Part shown: positions 38,798 through 46,905 of the stretch, piece after piece | How positions within the stretch are numbered: position 1 is the stretch's first letter | Layout: each line of letters opens with the position of its first letter | NCBI RefSeq assembly: GCF_040219335.1 | Contig: NZ_JAVJSQ010000029.1 | Location: 620,001-684,000, forward strand | DNA length: 64,000 bases | DNA from: Gimesia sp. | GTDB taxonomy: Bacteria; Planctomycetota; Planctomycetia; Planctomycetales; Planctomycetaceae | Direction: 5' to 3' | Position numbers and translations under genes: made by a program | The notes under the pieces: model-generated | Told to the model about the DNA's origin: nothing | The model's input: only the letters and a program-made list of their open reading frames with translations | Databases searched by the model: none

Positions 38798-39304
38798 ATG
38801 GCGAAGAAACGGATCGTAACCGCGACTATCAATGGCCGTGAAGAGGAGTTCCTCTGTCAGCCTCGACAGACCTTGCTCGAAGTCTTACGCAATACACTCA
38901 ACCTGACCGGTGCCAAGGAAGGTTGCTCCAACGGCAACTGTGGTGCCTGCTCGGTCGTGATGGACGGGAAAGCCGTCAATACCTGTATGGTTCTGGCGGT
39001 CGAAGCCGAAGGGACCGAGATCGAAACCATTGAAGGGCTCGCTCCCGGCGATGGTCTGGATCCGCTGCAGGAAGCTTTTCTGGAAAATGCAGCGCTGCAG
39101 TGCGGCATCTGCACCCCGGGCTACATCATGTCTGCCAAAGCGTTCCTGGATAAGAATCCTAACCCGACCGAAGAGGAAATTCGCTTCTCGATGGCGGGTA
39201 ATCTGTGTCGCTGCACCGGATACGACAAGATCGTGCGTGCGATTCAGCAGGCTGCGGAAGTACGATGTGGAAAAACTGCCTCATGTGAAAAGGAGACGGT
39301 CTAA
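38798..39304 (+). CDS. Molybdenum hydroxylase, 2Fe-2S small subunit
   Basis: 168 residues. N-terminal plant-type ferredoxin domain with Cys 43, 48, 51 and 63 (GCSNGNCGACSVVMDG and NTC) and C-terminal helical domain with Cys 102, 105, 137 and 139 (QCGICTPGYIM and LCRCTGYDKI). Together these bind the two 2Fe-2S clusters that carry electrons from the molybdenum site. Overlaps the next start by one base (TAATG), so translation is coupled. Confidence 0.95.
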   Translation: MAKKRIVTATINGREEEFLCQPRQTLLEVLRNTLNLTGAKEGCSNGNCGACSVVMDGKAVNTCMVLAVEAEGTEIETIEGLAPGDGLDPLQEAFLENAALQCGICTPGYIMSAKAFLDKNPNPTEEEIRFSMAGNLCRCTGYDKIVRAIQQAAEVRCGKTASCEKETV

Positions 39305-41598
39305 TGGCGACAATCGATGAAACCAAAACAGATGCAGGCAGTGGTGATGCTCCCAAGTACAAAGTGATCGGCACGCGTCCGATTCGTCACGACGGAGCCG
39401 ACAAGGTTACCGGTCGTGCGTTGTACGGTGCGGACATCAAGGTCAAAGGGATGATCTACGGTGCGATTCATCGCAGCCCACACGCTCATGCCGTGATCAA
39501 GTCGATCGATATTTCCAAAGCGGAAGCACTGCCCGGCGTTCGCGCTGTGGCGACGAGTGCCGACATGCCCGAGCCCGGTGATAAAATTGCAGAACTCGGC
39601 GAAGGGGCCGTGAATCTGAATCACCTCAGCAGCAACAACCTGGCCCGCACCAAGGTGCTCTACAAGGGACACCCGATTGCCGCGGTCGCTGCCGACAATA
39701 TTCACATCGCACAGGAAGCAGCCAGTCTGATTGAGGTCGAGTACGAAGTGCTGCCTCCGGTGATGGACGTGCTGAAGGCGATGGAAGACGATGCTCCGGT
39801 TCTCAACCCGGATGTGCATACCGAAGAAGCCGTTTCGGGAGAAATGGGCGACAAACCTTCAAACATCGCCAAGCATCTCGTCTATGAGAAAGGGGATATC
39901 GCCCAGGGTTTCGCAGATGCGAAATACGTCGTGGAAAAAGAATTCCGTACCGCGACCGTGCACCAGGGTTACATCGAACCGCACGTGGCGACCTCACTCT
40001 GGAACAATGACGGACAGATTACCGTCTGGACATCGACCCAGGGAACGTTCTCTGTTCGTCAACAAGTCGCTGAATTGCTGGATGTGCCGCTGGCCCGTGT
40101 GAAAGTCGTGCCGATGGAAATCGGTGGTGGCTTTGGTGGTAAGATTTCGGTCTACCTCGCACCGGTGGCCGCCGTGCTGTCCCGCAAGTCGGGAGCTCCG
40201 GTGCAACTGGTGATGGACCGGGCTGACGTACTGCAGGCAACCGGCCCGACACCCGGTTCCTACATTAAAGTCAAAATGGGAGCCGATGCTGACGGCCGCA
40301 TTACCGCCGCTGAAGCTTGGATGGCTTACGAAGCGGGCGGTTATCCCGGTTCGCCGATCGGGGCCGGCTGTATGTGCGTCTTCTCCTGCTACGATGTGCC
40401 CAACGGCCGCGTGGAAGGCTACGACGTCTGCGTCAACAAGCCACGGACGAATGCCTACCGGGCTCCCGGGGCGACCAATGCTGCATTTGCGACAGAAACG
40501 GTTGTCGACGAACTGTGCGAACAACTGGGTATGGCACCGATTGATTTCCGTCTGCTGAATGCCTCGAAAGAGGGAACCCGGCGGATCGATGGCGTGACTT
40601 ATCCCCGCATCGGTCTGGTGGAAACACTGGAAGCGATCAAAAACAGCGAGCACTTTAATTCAGCCCTGGAAGGGGATAACAAAGGCCGCGGCATTGCCTG
40701 TGGTTTCTGGTTCAACGCCGGACTGAAGTCAGCTGTGACTGCGACCGTGAACTCAGATGGTTCGGTTGGTCTACTCGAAGGTTCGACCGACATCGGCGGT
40801 TCGCGTACCGCGATCGCGATGCAGTTTGCCGAAACCCTGGGGATCGCCGCGGAAGACATCAAGCCGGCTGTGGTTGATACCGACAGCGTGGGTTACACCG
40901 ACGTGACGGGCGGCAGCCGCGTGACTTATGCGACCGGTTGGGCCGCTTATGAAGCGGGAAAAGACCTGCAGCGTCAGATCGTGGCCCGCGCCGCTGAGCT
41001 GTGGGAAGTCGATCCGTCTGCTGTCTCTTATGATGATGGTTGTGTGGTCGGTCCCGACAAGCGAGTGCCGTTCAAAGAGATCGCCATCGAACTGAGTCTG
41101 ACCGGCGAACCGCTGGTCGGGCGGGGCGTTTCGAATCACAACGAGCCCGGTGGTGCCTTTGGTGCCCACGTGGTCGATGTGGAAGTCGATCCGGATACGG
41201 GTAAAGTCGATATCCTGCGTTACACGGCTGCCCAGGACTGCGGAACGGCGATCCATCCCGCTTATGTCGAAGGACAGATTCAGGGTGGTGCTGTGCAGGG
41301 GATTGGCTGGGGGTTGAACGAAGAATACTGGTATGACACGGAAGGCAGCATGCGAAATGCGAACTTCCTCGATTACCGGATTCCCACCTGTTACGACCTG
41401 CCCATGATCGAAACGATCATCGTGGAAGTGCCGAACCCCGGTCATCCGTTTGGTGTGCGTGGCGTTGGGGAAGTTCCCATCGTACCGCCGCCGGCCGCGC
41501 TGGGAGCCGCGATTCACGAAGCAGTCGACGTGCGGATGTACGAGCTGCCGATGTCGCCGCCACGCGTACTGCACGAACTGTTGCAGAAACAGTCCTGA
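39304..41598 (+). CDS. Molybdenum hydroxylase, molybdopterin-binding large subunit
   Basis: 764 residues, AAAAGGAGA before the ATG. Holds the molybdenum cofactor and the substrate site. IGGGFGGK near 273-280, NAYRAPGATNAAF near 382-394 and GVGEVPIVPPP near 719-729; in relatives the Glu of GVGE is the catalytic base. The AYxCSFR active-site loop of true CO dehydrogenase (form I CoxL) is absent, so this is a general xanthine dehydrogenase-family hydroxylase, with purine, nicotinate, aldehyde or other aromatic substrates possible. No maturation factor XdhC-like gene is visible nearby. Confidence 0.93.
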   Translation: MATIDETKTDAGSGDAPKYKVIGTRPIRHDGADKVTGRALYGADIKVKGMIYGAIHRSPHAHAVIKSIDISKAEALPGVRAVATSADMPEPGDKIAELGEGAVNLNHLSSNNLARTKVLYKGHPIAAVAADNIHIAQEAASLIEVEYEVLPPVMDVLKAMEDDAPVLNPDVHTEEAVSGEMGDKPSNIAKHLVYEKGDIAQGFADAKYVVEKEFRTATVHQGYIEPHVATSLWNNDGQITVWTSTQGTFSVRQQVAELLDVPLARVKVVPMEIGGGFGGKISVYLAPVAAVLSRKSGAPVQLVMDRADVLQATGPTPGSYIKVKMGADADGRITAAEAWMAYEAGGYPGSPIGAGCMCVFSCYDVPNGRVEGYDVCVNKPRTNAYRAPGATNAAFATETVVDELCEQLGMAPIDFRLLNASKEGTRRIDGVTYPRIGLVETLEAIKNSEHFNSALEGDNKGRGIACGFWFNAGLKSAVTATVNSDGSVGLLEGSTDIGGSRTAIAMQFAETLGIAAEDIKPAVVDTDSVGYTDVTGGSRVTYATGWAAYEAGKDLQRQIVARAAELWEVDPSAVSYDDGCVVGPDKRVPFKEIAIELSLTGEPLVGRGVSNHNEPGGAFGAHVVDVEVDPDTGKVDILRYTAAQDCGTAIHPAYVEGQIQGGAVQGIGWGLNEEYWYDTEGSMRNANFLDYRIPTCYDLPMIETIIVEVPNPGHPFGVRGVGEVPIVPPPAALGAAIHEAVDVRMYELPMSPPRVLHELLQKQS

Positions 41599-41614
41599 AG
41601 TAAAGGAGGCCCTG

Positions 41615-41878
41615 ATGCCTCGCCTGTTTGTTCCTCCCCTGCTCAGACCGTTCTGTGAGGGGGAGGAAGAAGTGGTTGTCGACGGGAGCACCGTGCTGGA
41701 AGCGGTGCAGTCCCTCGATGCTCAATATCCGGGAACGCTGGAGCGGCTCTGTCCTGACGGGAAGCTGCGGCCCGGAATCGCGGTGACCGTCGATCAGAAC
41801 GTAACTCCCCGGGGGCTGGCGCAGAAGGTGTCACCCGAGAGTGAGATTCATTTCCTGCCCGCGATTGGTGGCGGGTGA
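41615..41878 (+). CDS. MoaD/ThiS-family sulfur-carrier-like protein
   Basis: 87 residues from the ATG at 41615, with AAAGGAGG before it; the frame is open upstream inside the large-subunit gene but the start is clear. The fold looks like the beta-grasp MoaD/ThiS type: PRLFVPPLLRPFCEGEEEV, a STVLEAVQSLDAQYPG helix, RPGIAVTVDQN and IHFLPAIGGG. The protein ends in Gly-Gly-Gly, so a C-terminal GG for thiocarboxylation is present. Fourth gene of the molybdenum hydroxylase operon, 16 bases after the large subunit. The gene could be a dedicated molybdopterin synthase small subunit or have another sulfur role. Confidence 0.8.
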   Translation: MPRLFVPPLLRPFCEGEEEVVVDGSTVLEAVQSLDAQYPGTLERLCPDGKLRPGIAVTVDQNVTPRGLAQKVSPESEIHFLPAIGGG

Positions 41879-41904
41879 GATTGGCGTGCTTTCTGTAGGA
41901 CTGC

Positions 41905-41948
41905 GTGGCCTCGGATGTAATCCGGGGTTGTCGGAGACAACAGGAGGT
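41905..41948 (+). repeat. REP-like palindrome, copy A1
   Basis: Starts with GTGG, then stem CCTCGGAT/ATCCGGGG, then a second stem TTGTC/GACAA and CAGGAGG. Matches the family described for copy D2, in the opposite direction. Right after the MoaD-like gene. Confidence 0.75.
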
Positions 41949-42041
41949 TGCGGGGGACGCGTTCTGTTGCGGGAGGGCGTGCCTCAAGTACTGAATGTTG
42001 AGGTGGGTGGCTTTGCTCTGAACTGATCGCATTCACTGAGA

Positions 42042-42087
42042 CCTCCTGCTCGCTGCGCTCGGCTCGGATTGTATCCGAGCCCACCCA
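42042..42087 (-). repeat. REP-like palindrome, copy A2
   Basis: Type I form. On the minus strand it begins GGGTGG, with stem GCTCGGAT/ATCCGAGC (42062-42080), a GAGCGCAGCGAGC part and AGGAGG. Forms an inverted pair with A1, with about 90 bases between. Confidence 0.8.
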
Positions 42088-42110
42088 TGCTTCAGTTCTT
42101 GCCAGGTGAA

Positions 42111-43130
42111 TTACATATTCTTCAGCGGAAAGCCGATGGCGTTTTTCGGGGCGAGGAAGACGGTGCCGTGGCGCATCTGTCTGGCGGGGAGCTTCATTTC
42201 CGGCGTGCGGTTGGTCCAGGTCTGCAGGTCGGGGCTCGTGGCCAGGCAGTAAGAGAAGTGGCTGCCGGGGGCGTCCCAGTAGAGGTACCAGAGTCCGTCG
42301 TGTTTGAACAGAGACGGGCCTTCGCCCATCGTGTTGACTATTGAGGTACCTGCGCCGGCGATCGGCGGTCCGAGCGTGGTCTCGTAAGGTCCCTGCATGT
42401 GTTTGCTGAAGACGAGCCTTAAGTTTTTGCCTCCCTGGTCGGCTGGCATTTCGTTTTTGATGACCATGATCCAGCGGTCGTCTGTCGGTGTTTTCGTATT
42501 CTGATCATCGTGGGCGATAAAAGGATCGATGACGCTGAGTTCCGGCTGCGGGCTATAGAAGAGTTTGGGCTTCGTGAAGGTTTTGAAATCGCGGGTGCGG
42601 ATGGCGTAGGGCCGGTGGTCGTGGCCGTGCTGGTCCCGGCTCTGGTCCTGATCGTTGAGTTCTGTTTCCAGCGTGGTGCTCCAGAGGATCAGGTATTCCT
42701 GCTGCTCCGGATCCCAGTGGATTTCGGGGGCCCAGGTGTTTTTCGCGCCGTCGCTTTCCTGCCAGACGACGATTTTGCGGGGCGTGCTCCAGTGCCGCAG
42801 GTCTTTCGAAGAGGCATAGCCGATGCTGCGCGACTTCCAGCTGGTGGTCCAGACCATGTGGAACTTACCGTCGTGGTAGACGATGGAGGGATCGCGGGTC
42901 AGGCTTTCTTCACCCCACTTCGGGGCGGGCATAACGACCTTGCCCTCGTTGAGCCAGTCGAAGTGCAGGCCATCGGTGCTAAAGGCGAGGTAGACGCCGG
43001 TTTCACCGTTTCCGAGGAAGTAGGGGAGCAGAAAGATCTGGTTGGTGTTTTCTGGTTTTTCTGCTGCGGGGAGCGGGGTGAGGAAAGAGCAAAGCAGGAG
43101 AAACAGGATGCAGGGCGCTTGCGGTTTCAT
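42111..43130 (-). CDS. Secreted GH43-like glycoside hydrolase
   Basis: 339 residues, signal peptide about 1-23 (ILFLLLCSFLTPLPAA). Five-bladed beta-propeller pattern of GH43 and GH62: TRDPSIVYHDGKFHMVWTT (Asp 80 at the expected catalytic place), TWAPEIHWD with Glu 136, and GEGPSLFKHDGLWYLYWD. Family members split arabinan or xylan side chains. The N- and C-terminal ends are short, so a single-domain enzyme. Lies between REP-like repeats, away from sugar genes; ATG has no strong ribosome site. Exact linkage cannot be read. Confidence 0.78.
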   Translation of the reverse strand: MKPQAPCILFLLLCSFLTPLPAAEKPENTNQIFLLPYFLGNGETGVYLAFSTDGLHFDWLNEGKVVMPAPKWGEESLTRDPSIVYHDGKFHMVWTTSWKSRSIGYASSKDLRHWSTPRKIVVWQESDGAKNTWAPEIHWDPEQQEYLILWSTTLETELNDQDQSRDQHGHDHRPYAIRTRDFKTFTKPKLFYSPQPELSVIDPFIAHDDQNTKTPTDDRWIMVIKNEMPADQGGKNLRLVFSKHMQGPYETTLGPPIAGAGTSIVNTMGEGPSLFKHDGLWYLYWDAPGSHFSYCLATSPDLQTWTNRTPEMKLPARQMRHGTVFLAPKNAIGFPLKNM

Positions 43131-43285
43131 TATAGTGCCATTCTGAGGGATGCGTTTGATGTCAGGGGCTCAATCCCATGTTAGCGGGGGACTGATCCTG
43201 GGGCTACCATCACAAGGGTGATGCGTTGTCCCGGATAGAATCCAGGATCAACTTCTACGAATTAAATGAGAAAAGGAATTAATAG

Positions 43286-43909
43286 ATGGGATTGGATTTA
43301 TGTTTACAGGCAATTCCTGAGAAGTGCAAATTATTAGATCTGGTCAGTACGGGTAAAATTAAAGTCTATCTATTAGGGTTTATCAATTACCACTATGAGC
43401 ACGAAGGACACGGAAAAGGTGAGCTGACTCTCAATCCCAATAATGAATGGGAGAATAATGAAGGCAAGTGCTTTATTGAGTCGCTGTATGATCTGGAAAA
43501 AACATCGCCGGGTGTTTTAGATCGGAGTATGTATCTGGGGCGTGCCCATTCCTCGTTTTGCAGATTACTCGAGCTTCAGGCAAGAACTGAGGAAGAGGAA
43601 AAGATTGCACGAAAATCTGTTTATGGGAATGATTTTCTGCCTGCATATCTGGGGGAACAAGAGGAGCCCAAGCTCAGGTGGAACTCTGCAGAATATTCTG
43701 AATTGATCTATCTCTGGCTATCTGAGAGGTCTCCTGCAGAAATTGGAGATCAATATGAGCGGGCTGGATTTGGCAGAGAAACTGTTCGTCTGACGGATGA
43801 AGAGTACGAACAACAAAAAATACAAGTTTCACAGTTGTTCAAAGAATTTCAGGATCTTTACAAAGGGGCCGTTGAGAATCAGGAAGCGATGATTGTGAAA
43901 CTGTCCTGA
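43286..43909 (+). CDS. Unknown protein, A+T-rich gene
   Basis: 207 residues, starting MGLDLCLQAIPEKCKLLDLV. Not recognised; the start MGLD is also seen in some small uncharacterised bacterial and phage proteins, but I would not assign a family. Mostly helical with charged residues; an IYLWLSERSPAEIG stretch and no signal peptide. Base composition is visibly poorer in G+C than neighbours. The stop codon is followed within a few bases by a partial REP-like copy (C1). These features suggest an acquired gene. No partner is readable. Confidence 0.65.
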   Translation: MGLDLCLQAIPEKCKLLDLVSTGKIKVYLLGFINYHYEHEGHGKGELTLNPNNEWENNEGKCFIESLYDLEKTSPGVLDRSMYLGRAHSSFCRLLELQARTEEEEKIARKSVYGNDFLPAYLGEQEEPKLRWNSAEYSELIYLWLSERSPAEIGDQYERAGFGRETVRLTDEEYEQQKIQVSQLFKEFQDLYKGAVENQEAMIVKLS

Positions 43910-43915
43910 GTTGGC

Positions 43916-43943
43916 GGGGTTGTCGGTAGACAACAGGAAACTG
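43916..43943 (+). repeat. Partial REP-like palindrome, copy C1
   Basis: GGGGTTGTC-GGTA-GACAAC then AGGAAACTG; the first stem (CCCCGGAT/ATCCGGGG) is lost. Begins seven bases after the stop of the A+T-rich gene. Confidence 0.65.
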
Positions 43944-44032
43944 TCAAGGTGATGGTTCGATTCAGAGCAAAGCTGAAAACCATAATGATCTGGTAGGAAC
44001 CGGTTTTTTTAACTGTGAGATTTTACAGTCAG

Positions 44033-44079
44033 TCTCCTGCTCGCTACGCTCGGCCCGGATTACATCCGAGCCCACCCGG
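44033..44079 (-). repeat. REP-like palindrome, copy C2
   Basis: Type I form: CTCCTGCTCGCTACGCTCGG, then CCCGGAT/ATCCGAG stem and CCCACCCGG. Opposite direction to C1, so again an inverted pair. Confidence 0.8.
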
Positions 44080-44162
44080 TTTTCTTGAGTTGGGACGGTT
44101 CCTCGATCACTGTCGGACAAGCCGACAGATGGCACCCAGTGCTGGTCTTTCTTTTAAACCGA

Positions 44163-44543
44163 TTACTCTGTCGTGAGCAGTTCTTTGACTGTCTGTACGA
44201 GGTCTTCGATGTGGTAGGGTTTGGGGATGAAGCGGTCGACGCCGCGGTCGAGGGCGAGTTCGCGGTATTTGGGTTCGCTGTTGCCGGTGACCATGACGAT
44301 TTTGGGGGCCCGCTGCTTGTTGTTGATGATGCTGTCGAGGACAGCAAATCCGCTGCGGCGGGGCATGACCAGGTCGAGGAGGACCAGGTCGGGGGCGTCG
44401 CGTTCGATTTTCATCAGGCCTTCGTTGCCATCGTGGGCGGTGAGCACCTCATACCCTTCTGCTTCGATGGCCAGCTGTAAAGGCTCTGTAAGACCCTCGT
44501 CATCGTCGATGATGAGGACACGTTTTTGAGGAGAAGTGTTCAT
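44163..44543 (-). CDS. Single-domain response regulator (CheY-like)
   Basis: 126 residues. Receiver fold with acidic pocket Asp 13-15, phosphoacceptor Asp 57 (LVLLDLVMPRRSG), Thr 86 in VTGNSE and Lys 108 in PKPYHIED. No output domain, so it acts through protein contacts or as a phosphorelay part. No sensor kinase lies beside it; FliM of this window is a motor-side CheY target, but a link between the two is only speculation. Ends before REP copy C2. Confidence 0.92.
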   Translation of the reverse strand: MNTSPQKRVLIIDDDEGLTEPLQLAIEAEGYEVLTAHDGNEGLMKIERDAPDLVLLDLVMPRRSGFAVLDSIINNKQRAPKIVMVTGNSEPKYRELALDRGVDRFIPKPYHIEDLVQTVKELLTTE

Positions 44544-44780
44544 TAGCCTGGCGTTTAAATCCTGGTGTGGCCCGCGCTGGGGAAGTGTGCAGAAAGTATT
44601 ATATCACCCCTGCTGGCGAAAATCCAATTATTAAGATCCAACGGACGTGTGGCGCTCCCCAAACCGGTGCCGGTTCGATAAAATGGGCCGGTGCGCGCGT
44701 GGCGTGCGCCAGTTTCGGGACGGTCCGGGATCAATATGTCTTTATCTGTTTATTCTTAAATCACGCAATGGGATAGTTTT

Positions 44781-46067
44781 GTGTCAGCGACGTCGGTAAT
44801 CGGGTTACAGTGGGGCGATGAAGCCAAGGGCAAAATTGTAGACTTACTCTCCGAGCAACACGAGATCGTGGTGCGTTACCTGGGGGGCAATAATGCAGGC
44901 CACACAGTCAAATTTGACGGCAAGACCTATAAACTCTCCCTGCTGCCGGCAGGGGTGCTGAATCCGAATGTCACCTCCGTCATTACCGGCGGGGTGGTGA
45001 TCAATCCCAAGGCGTTTCTGCAGGAAGTCGCCTCTATCGTTGAACAGAACGGTCCGATTGATCCCAGCCGGCTGTTGATCAGTGACCGGGCCCACGTGAT
45101 CTTCCCGTATCATATGCAGGAAGAGAGTATTTTCGAAAAGAGCCGCAAAGAGAACGCGATCGGCACGACCATGCGGGGCATCGGGACCTGCTATCGTGAT
45201 AAAGCGAGTCGGACCCACGCCATTCGGATGGGCGATCTGATGCGTCCTGACTTTTTCCGGGCCCGTCTGGAAGAAATCGTGGCTTATAAAAGTAAGATTT
45301 TCCAGGCCCTCGATCCCGAAGCAGAACCGTTGAACGTCGATGCGATCTTTGAAGAGTATTGCGGTTACGCCGAGACGCTGAAACCGCATGTCGTTGATAC
45401 CAGTGCTTATCTGCTGAAAGCGGTTGCCGAGCAGAAGAAGATTCTGTTCGAAGGGGCCCAGGGGAGCCTGCTGGATATTGACCACGGGACCTTTCCGTAC
45501 GTGACTTCTTCCAACAGTTCCGGCTGCGGGATTCACAACGGCAGTGGCGTTTCCGAGCGTTACATCAGCAAGATGATCGGCGTGGTGAAAGCCTATACAA
45601 CACGCGTGGGCGGTGGTCCGTTCGTGACGGAACTGCACGATGAGATCGGGCAGCGGATTCGCGACGTGGGAAATGAATACGGAACTGTCACCGGACGTCC
45701 GCGGCGGTGCGGGTGGTTTGACGCTGTCGCAACCCGTTACGGGGCGAATATCAGTGGCGTCGACTGCATTGCCGTCATGCTGCTGGACGTACTGAGTGGT
45801 CTGGATGAGCTCAAGGTCTGCGAAGCTTACGACGTGAACGGCACGCACGTCACCGACTTCCCGAGCCACATTCTGGATCTGGAGCAGGCCAAGCCCGTGT
45901 ATCGCACGATTCCCGGCTGGAAAGAAGATATCACCGGCATCCGCAAGATGGAGGATCTGCCCGAGAATGCGATCGCGTACATCAAGGCGATCGAAGATAT
46001 CATCGGCAAGCCGGTTGAGATTGTCTCTGTCGGACCCGACCGGGAACAGACGATTCTGCTGAAGTAG
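44781..46067 (+). CDS. purA: Adenylosuccinate synthase
   Basis: GTP-dependent first committed step from IMP to AMP. 428 residues from a GTG, starting [18 protein letters not shown]. Catalytic Asp 13 and His 41 ([10 protein letters not shown]) are present, also [33 protein letters not shown] and [10 protein letters not shown]. The phosphate loop reads GDEAKGK rather than the more common GDEGKGK, a Gly to Ala change. GGGAT lies about eight bases upstream. Apparently single. Confidence 0.97.
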   Translation: MSATSVIGLQWGDEAKGKIVDLLSEQHEIVVRYLGGNNAGHTVKFDGKTYKLSLLPAGVLNPNVTSVITGGVVINPKAFLQEVASIVEQNGPIDPSRLLISDRAHVIFPYHMQEESIFEKSRKENAIGTTMRGIGTCYRDKASRTHAIRMGDLMRPDFFRARLEEIVAYKSKIFQALDPEAEPLNVDAIFEEYCGYAETLKPHVVDTSAYLLKAVAEQKKILFEGAQGSLLDIDHGTFPYVTSSNSSGCGIHNGSGVSERYISKMIGVVKAYTTRVGGGPFVTELHDEIGQRIRDVGNEYGTVTGRPRRCGWFDAVATRYGANISGVDCIAVMLLDVLSGLDELKVCEAYDVNGTHVTDFPSHILDLEQAKPVYRTIPGWKEDITGIRKMEDLPENAIAYIKAIEDIIGKPVEIVSVGPDREQTILLK

Positions 46068-46157
46068 GCGGCTGGTTCGAGTTCTGTTGAGGAGGGGCAA
46101 CTCACTTTCTGTATGGGAAGTAGGAATCTTTGCCCTGAATTGCAGGCTTAAACTGGG

Positions 46158-46204
46158 ACCTCCTGCTCGCTGCGCTCGGCTCGGATAGCATCCGAGCCCA
46201 CCCC
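46158..46204 (-). repeat. REP-like palindrome, copy D1
   Basis: Type I form: ACCTCCTGCTCGCTGCGCTC, then GCTCGGAT/ATCCGAGC and CCACCCC. Nearly identical to A2. Confidence 0.8.
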
Positions 46205-46305
46205 TTTTCTTGGGGATTGGTTGTGAATGTTCACGGGTAAAGAAAGCGTTCTGACCAGGCTCATTGTATTCGTCAGAGTGATTCTCTGTCGTGAGATCCC
46301 ACTGT

Positions 46306-46355
46306 CAGTTTCCTGTTGTCTATGACAACCCCGGATTGCATCCGGGGCTACCCGG
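46306..46355 (-). repeat. REP-like palindrome, copy D2
   Basis: Type II form: CAGTTTCCTG, TTGTC/GACAA stem, then CCCCGGAT/ATCCGGGG stem (46329-46347) and CTACCCGG; on the minus strand it starts CCGGGTAG, i.e. GTAG at the stem foot. Same direction as D1. Confidence 0.8.
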
Positions 46356-46530
46356 TCTGTTCTGGTTGGGAAGTGGTGCAGGTCCTTGATGTTTACCTTT
46401 CCTCGGTTGTGCCTGCGCGTATCATTCCTGCTCCTGTCTTGTTTGTACCGGTGGCTACTGCCATTCCGCTCAGGGGTGGTGGCGGTCTGTGGTTCCCTTG
46501 GAAGGTGAAACGAATGGAAAATTTCCAGGC

Positions 46531-46557
46531 GGGCAGGCACGCAGGCTCTGCCCCTAC
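46531..46557 (-). repeat. REP-like palindrome with a different stem, copy D3
   Basis: GGGCAG (46531-46536) pairs with CTGCCC (46548-46553), and CTAC follows, so on the minus strand the order is GTAG plus hairpin as in the other copies. Confidence 0.6.
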
Positions 46558-46614
46558 ATGGTCTGTTGAGTGCAGTTCGTATTTTCGAAAAGGGCGTGTG
46601 GGGGTCAAGACAGA

Positions 46615-46690
46615 ATTTTGTCCCGATGTGGCCGGATTTTGTCCTGGTCTGTGCGGGATTTTGTCCCTGTGTGACCTGTGTTTGTCCCGA
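46615..46690 (+). repeat. Four direct repeats ATTTTGTCC, 21-22 bp period
   Basis: ATTTTGTCC begins at 46615, 46636 and 46658; a fourth, TGTTTGTCC, begins at 46679. Steps are 21, 22 and 21 bases, about two helical turns. No coding sense. Could be a protein-binding array. Confidence 0.7.
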
Positions 46691-46905
46691 TTGGACCGGC
46701 TGGAAAGGGGAGAACATTGAGAACTGATGCGCGATTGACAGGTGGAAAACGGGTGAAAATCAACGGGAATTCAGGTGTTGTTGTGTCAGTGGTGGGGGCT
46801 GTTCCGGTGCACGATCACCTGTCTCGCGCGCGAGCCAGAGGGGACCAGCATATGCAGCGGCGGGGGCGGTTCAAGTTCAGTTTGTGCAGTGAAAAACGGG
46901 AAGTG

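Larger units (their letters stand above)
46068..46905 (+). other. Long intergenic region with repeats
   Basis: No convincing gene on either strand; frames here run through repeats. Holds REP-like copies D1 and D2, a third palindrome of another stem sequence (D3), the 13-bp palindrome TGGAAAATTTCCA at 46515-46527, and four short direct repeats at 46615-46690. Confidence 0.6.

Noticed and set aside
39304-41598. Aerobic CO dehydrogenase (CoxL)
   Set aside because: The AYxCSFR active-site loop is not present; the sequence there is NAYRAPGATN, so CO oxidation cannot be claimed.
37857-41878. Bacterial defence or toxin-antitoxin system
   Set aside because: All members of this operon are redox or sulfur-carrier proteins; I saw no nuclease, toxin or sensor domain anywhere in the window that would support a defence island.
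41905-46690. CRISPR array
   Set aside because: The repeats are palindromic pairs of irregular spacing or short 9-mers with 12-13 base gaps; neither has CRISPR-size repeats and spacers, and no cas gene is near.
46148-46717. Minus-strand frame of 189 residues in the repeat-rich gap after purA
   Set aside because: It runs through the REP-like copies and the direct repeats, and the protein shows no domain or signal; it reads as an accident of repeat sequence.
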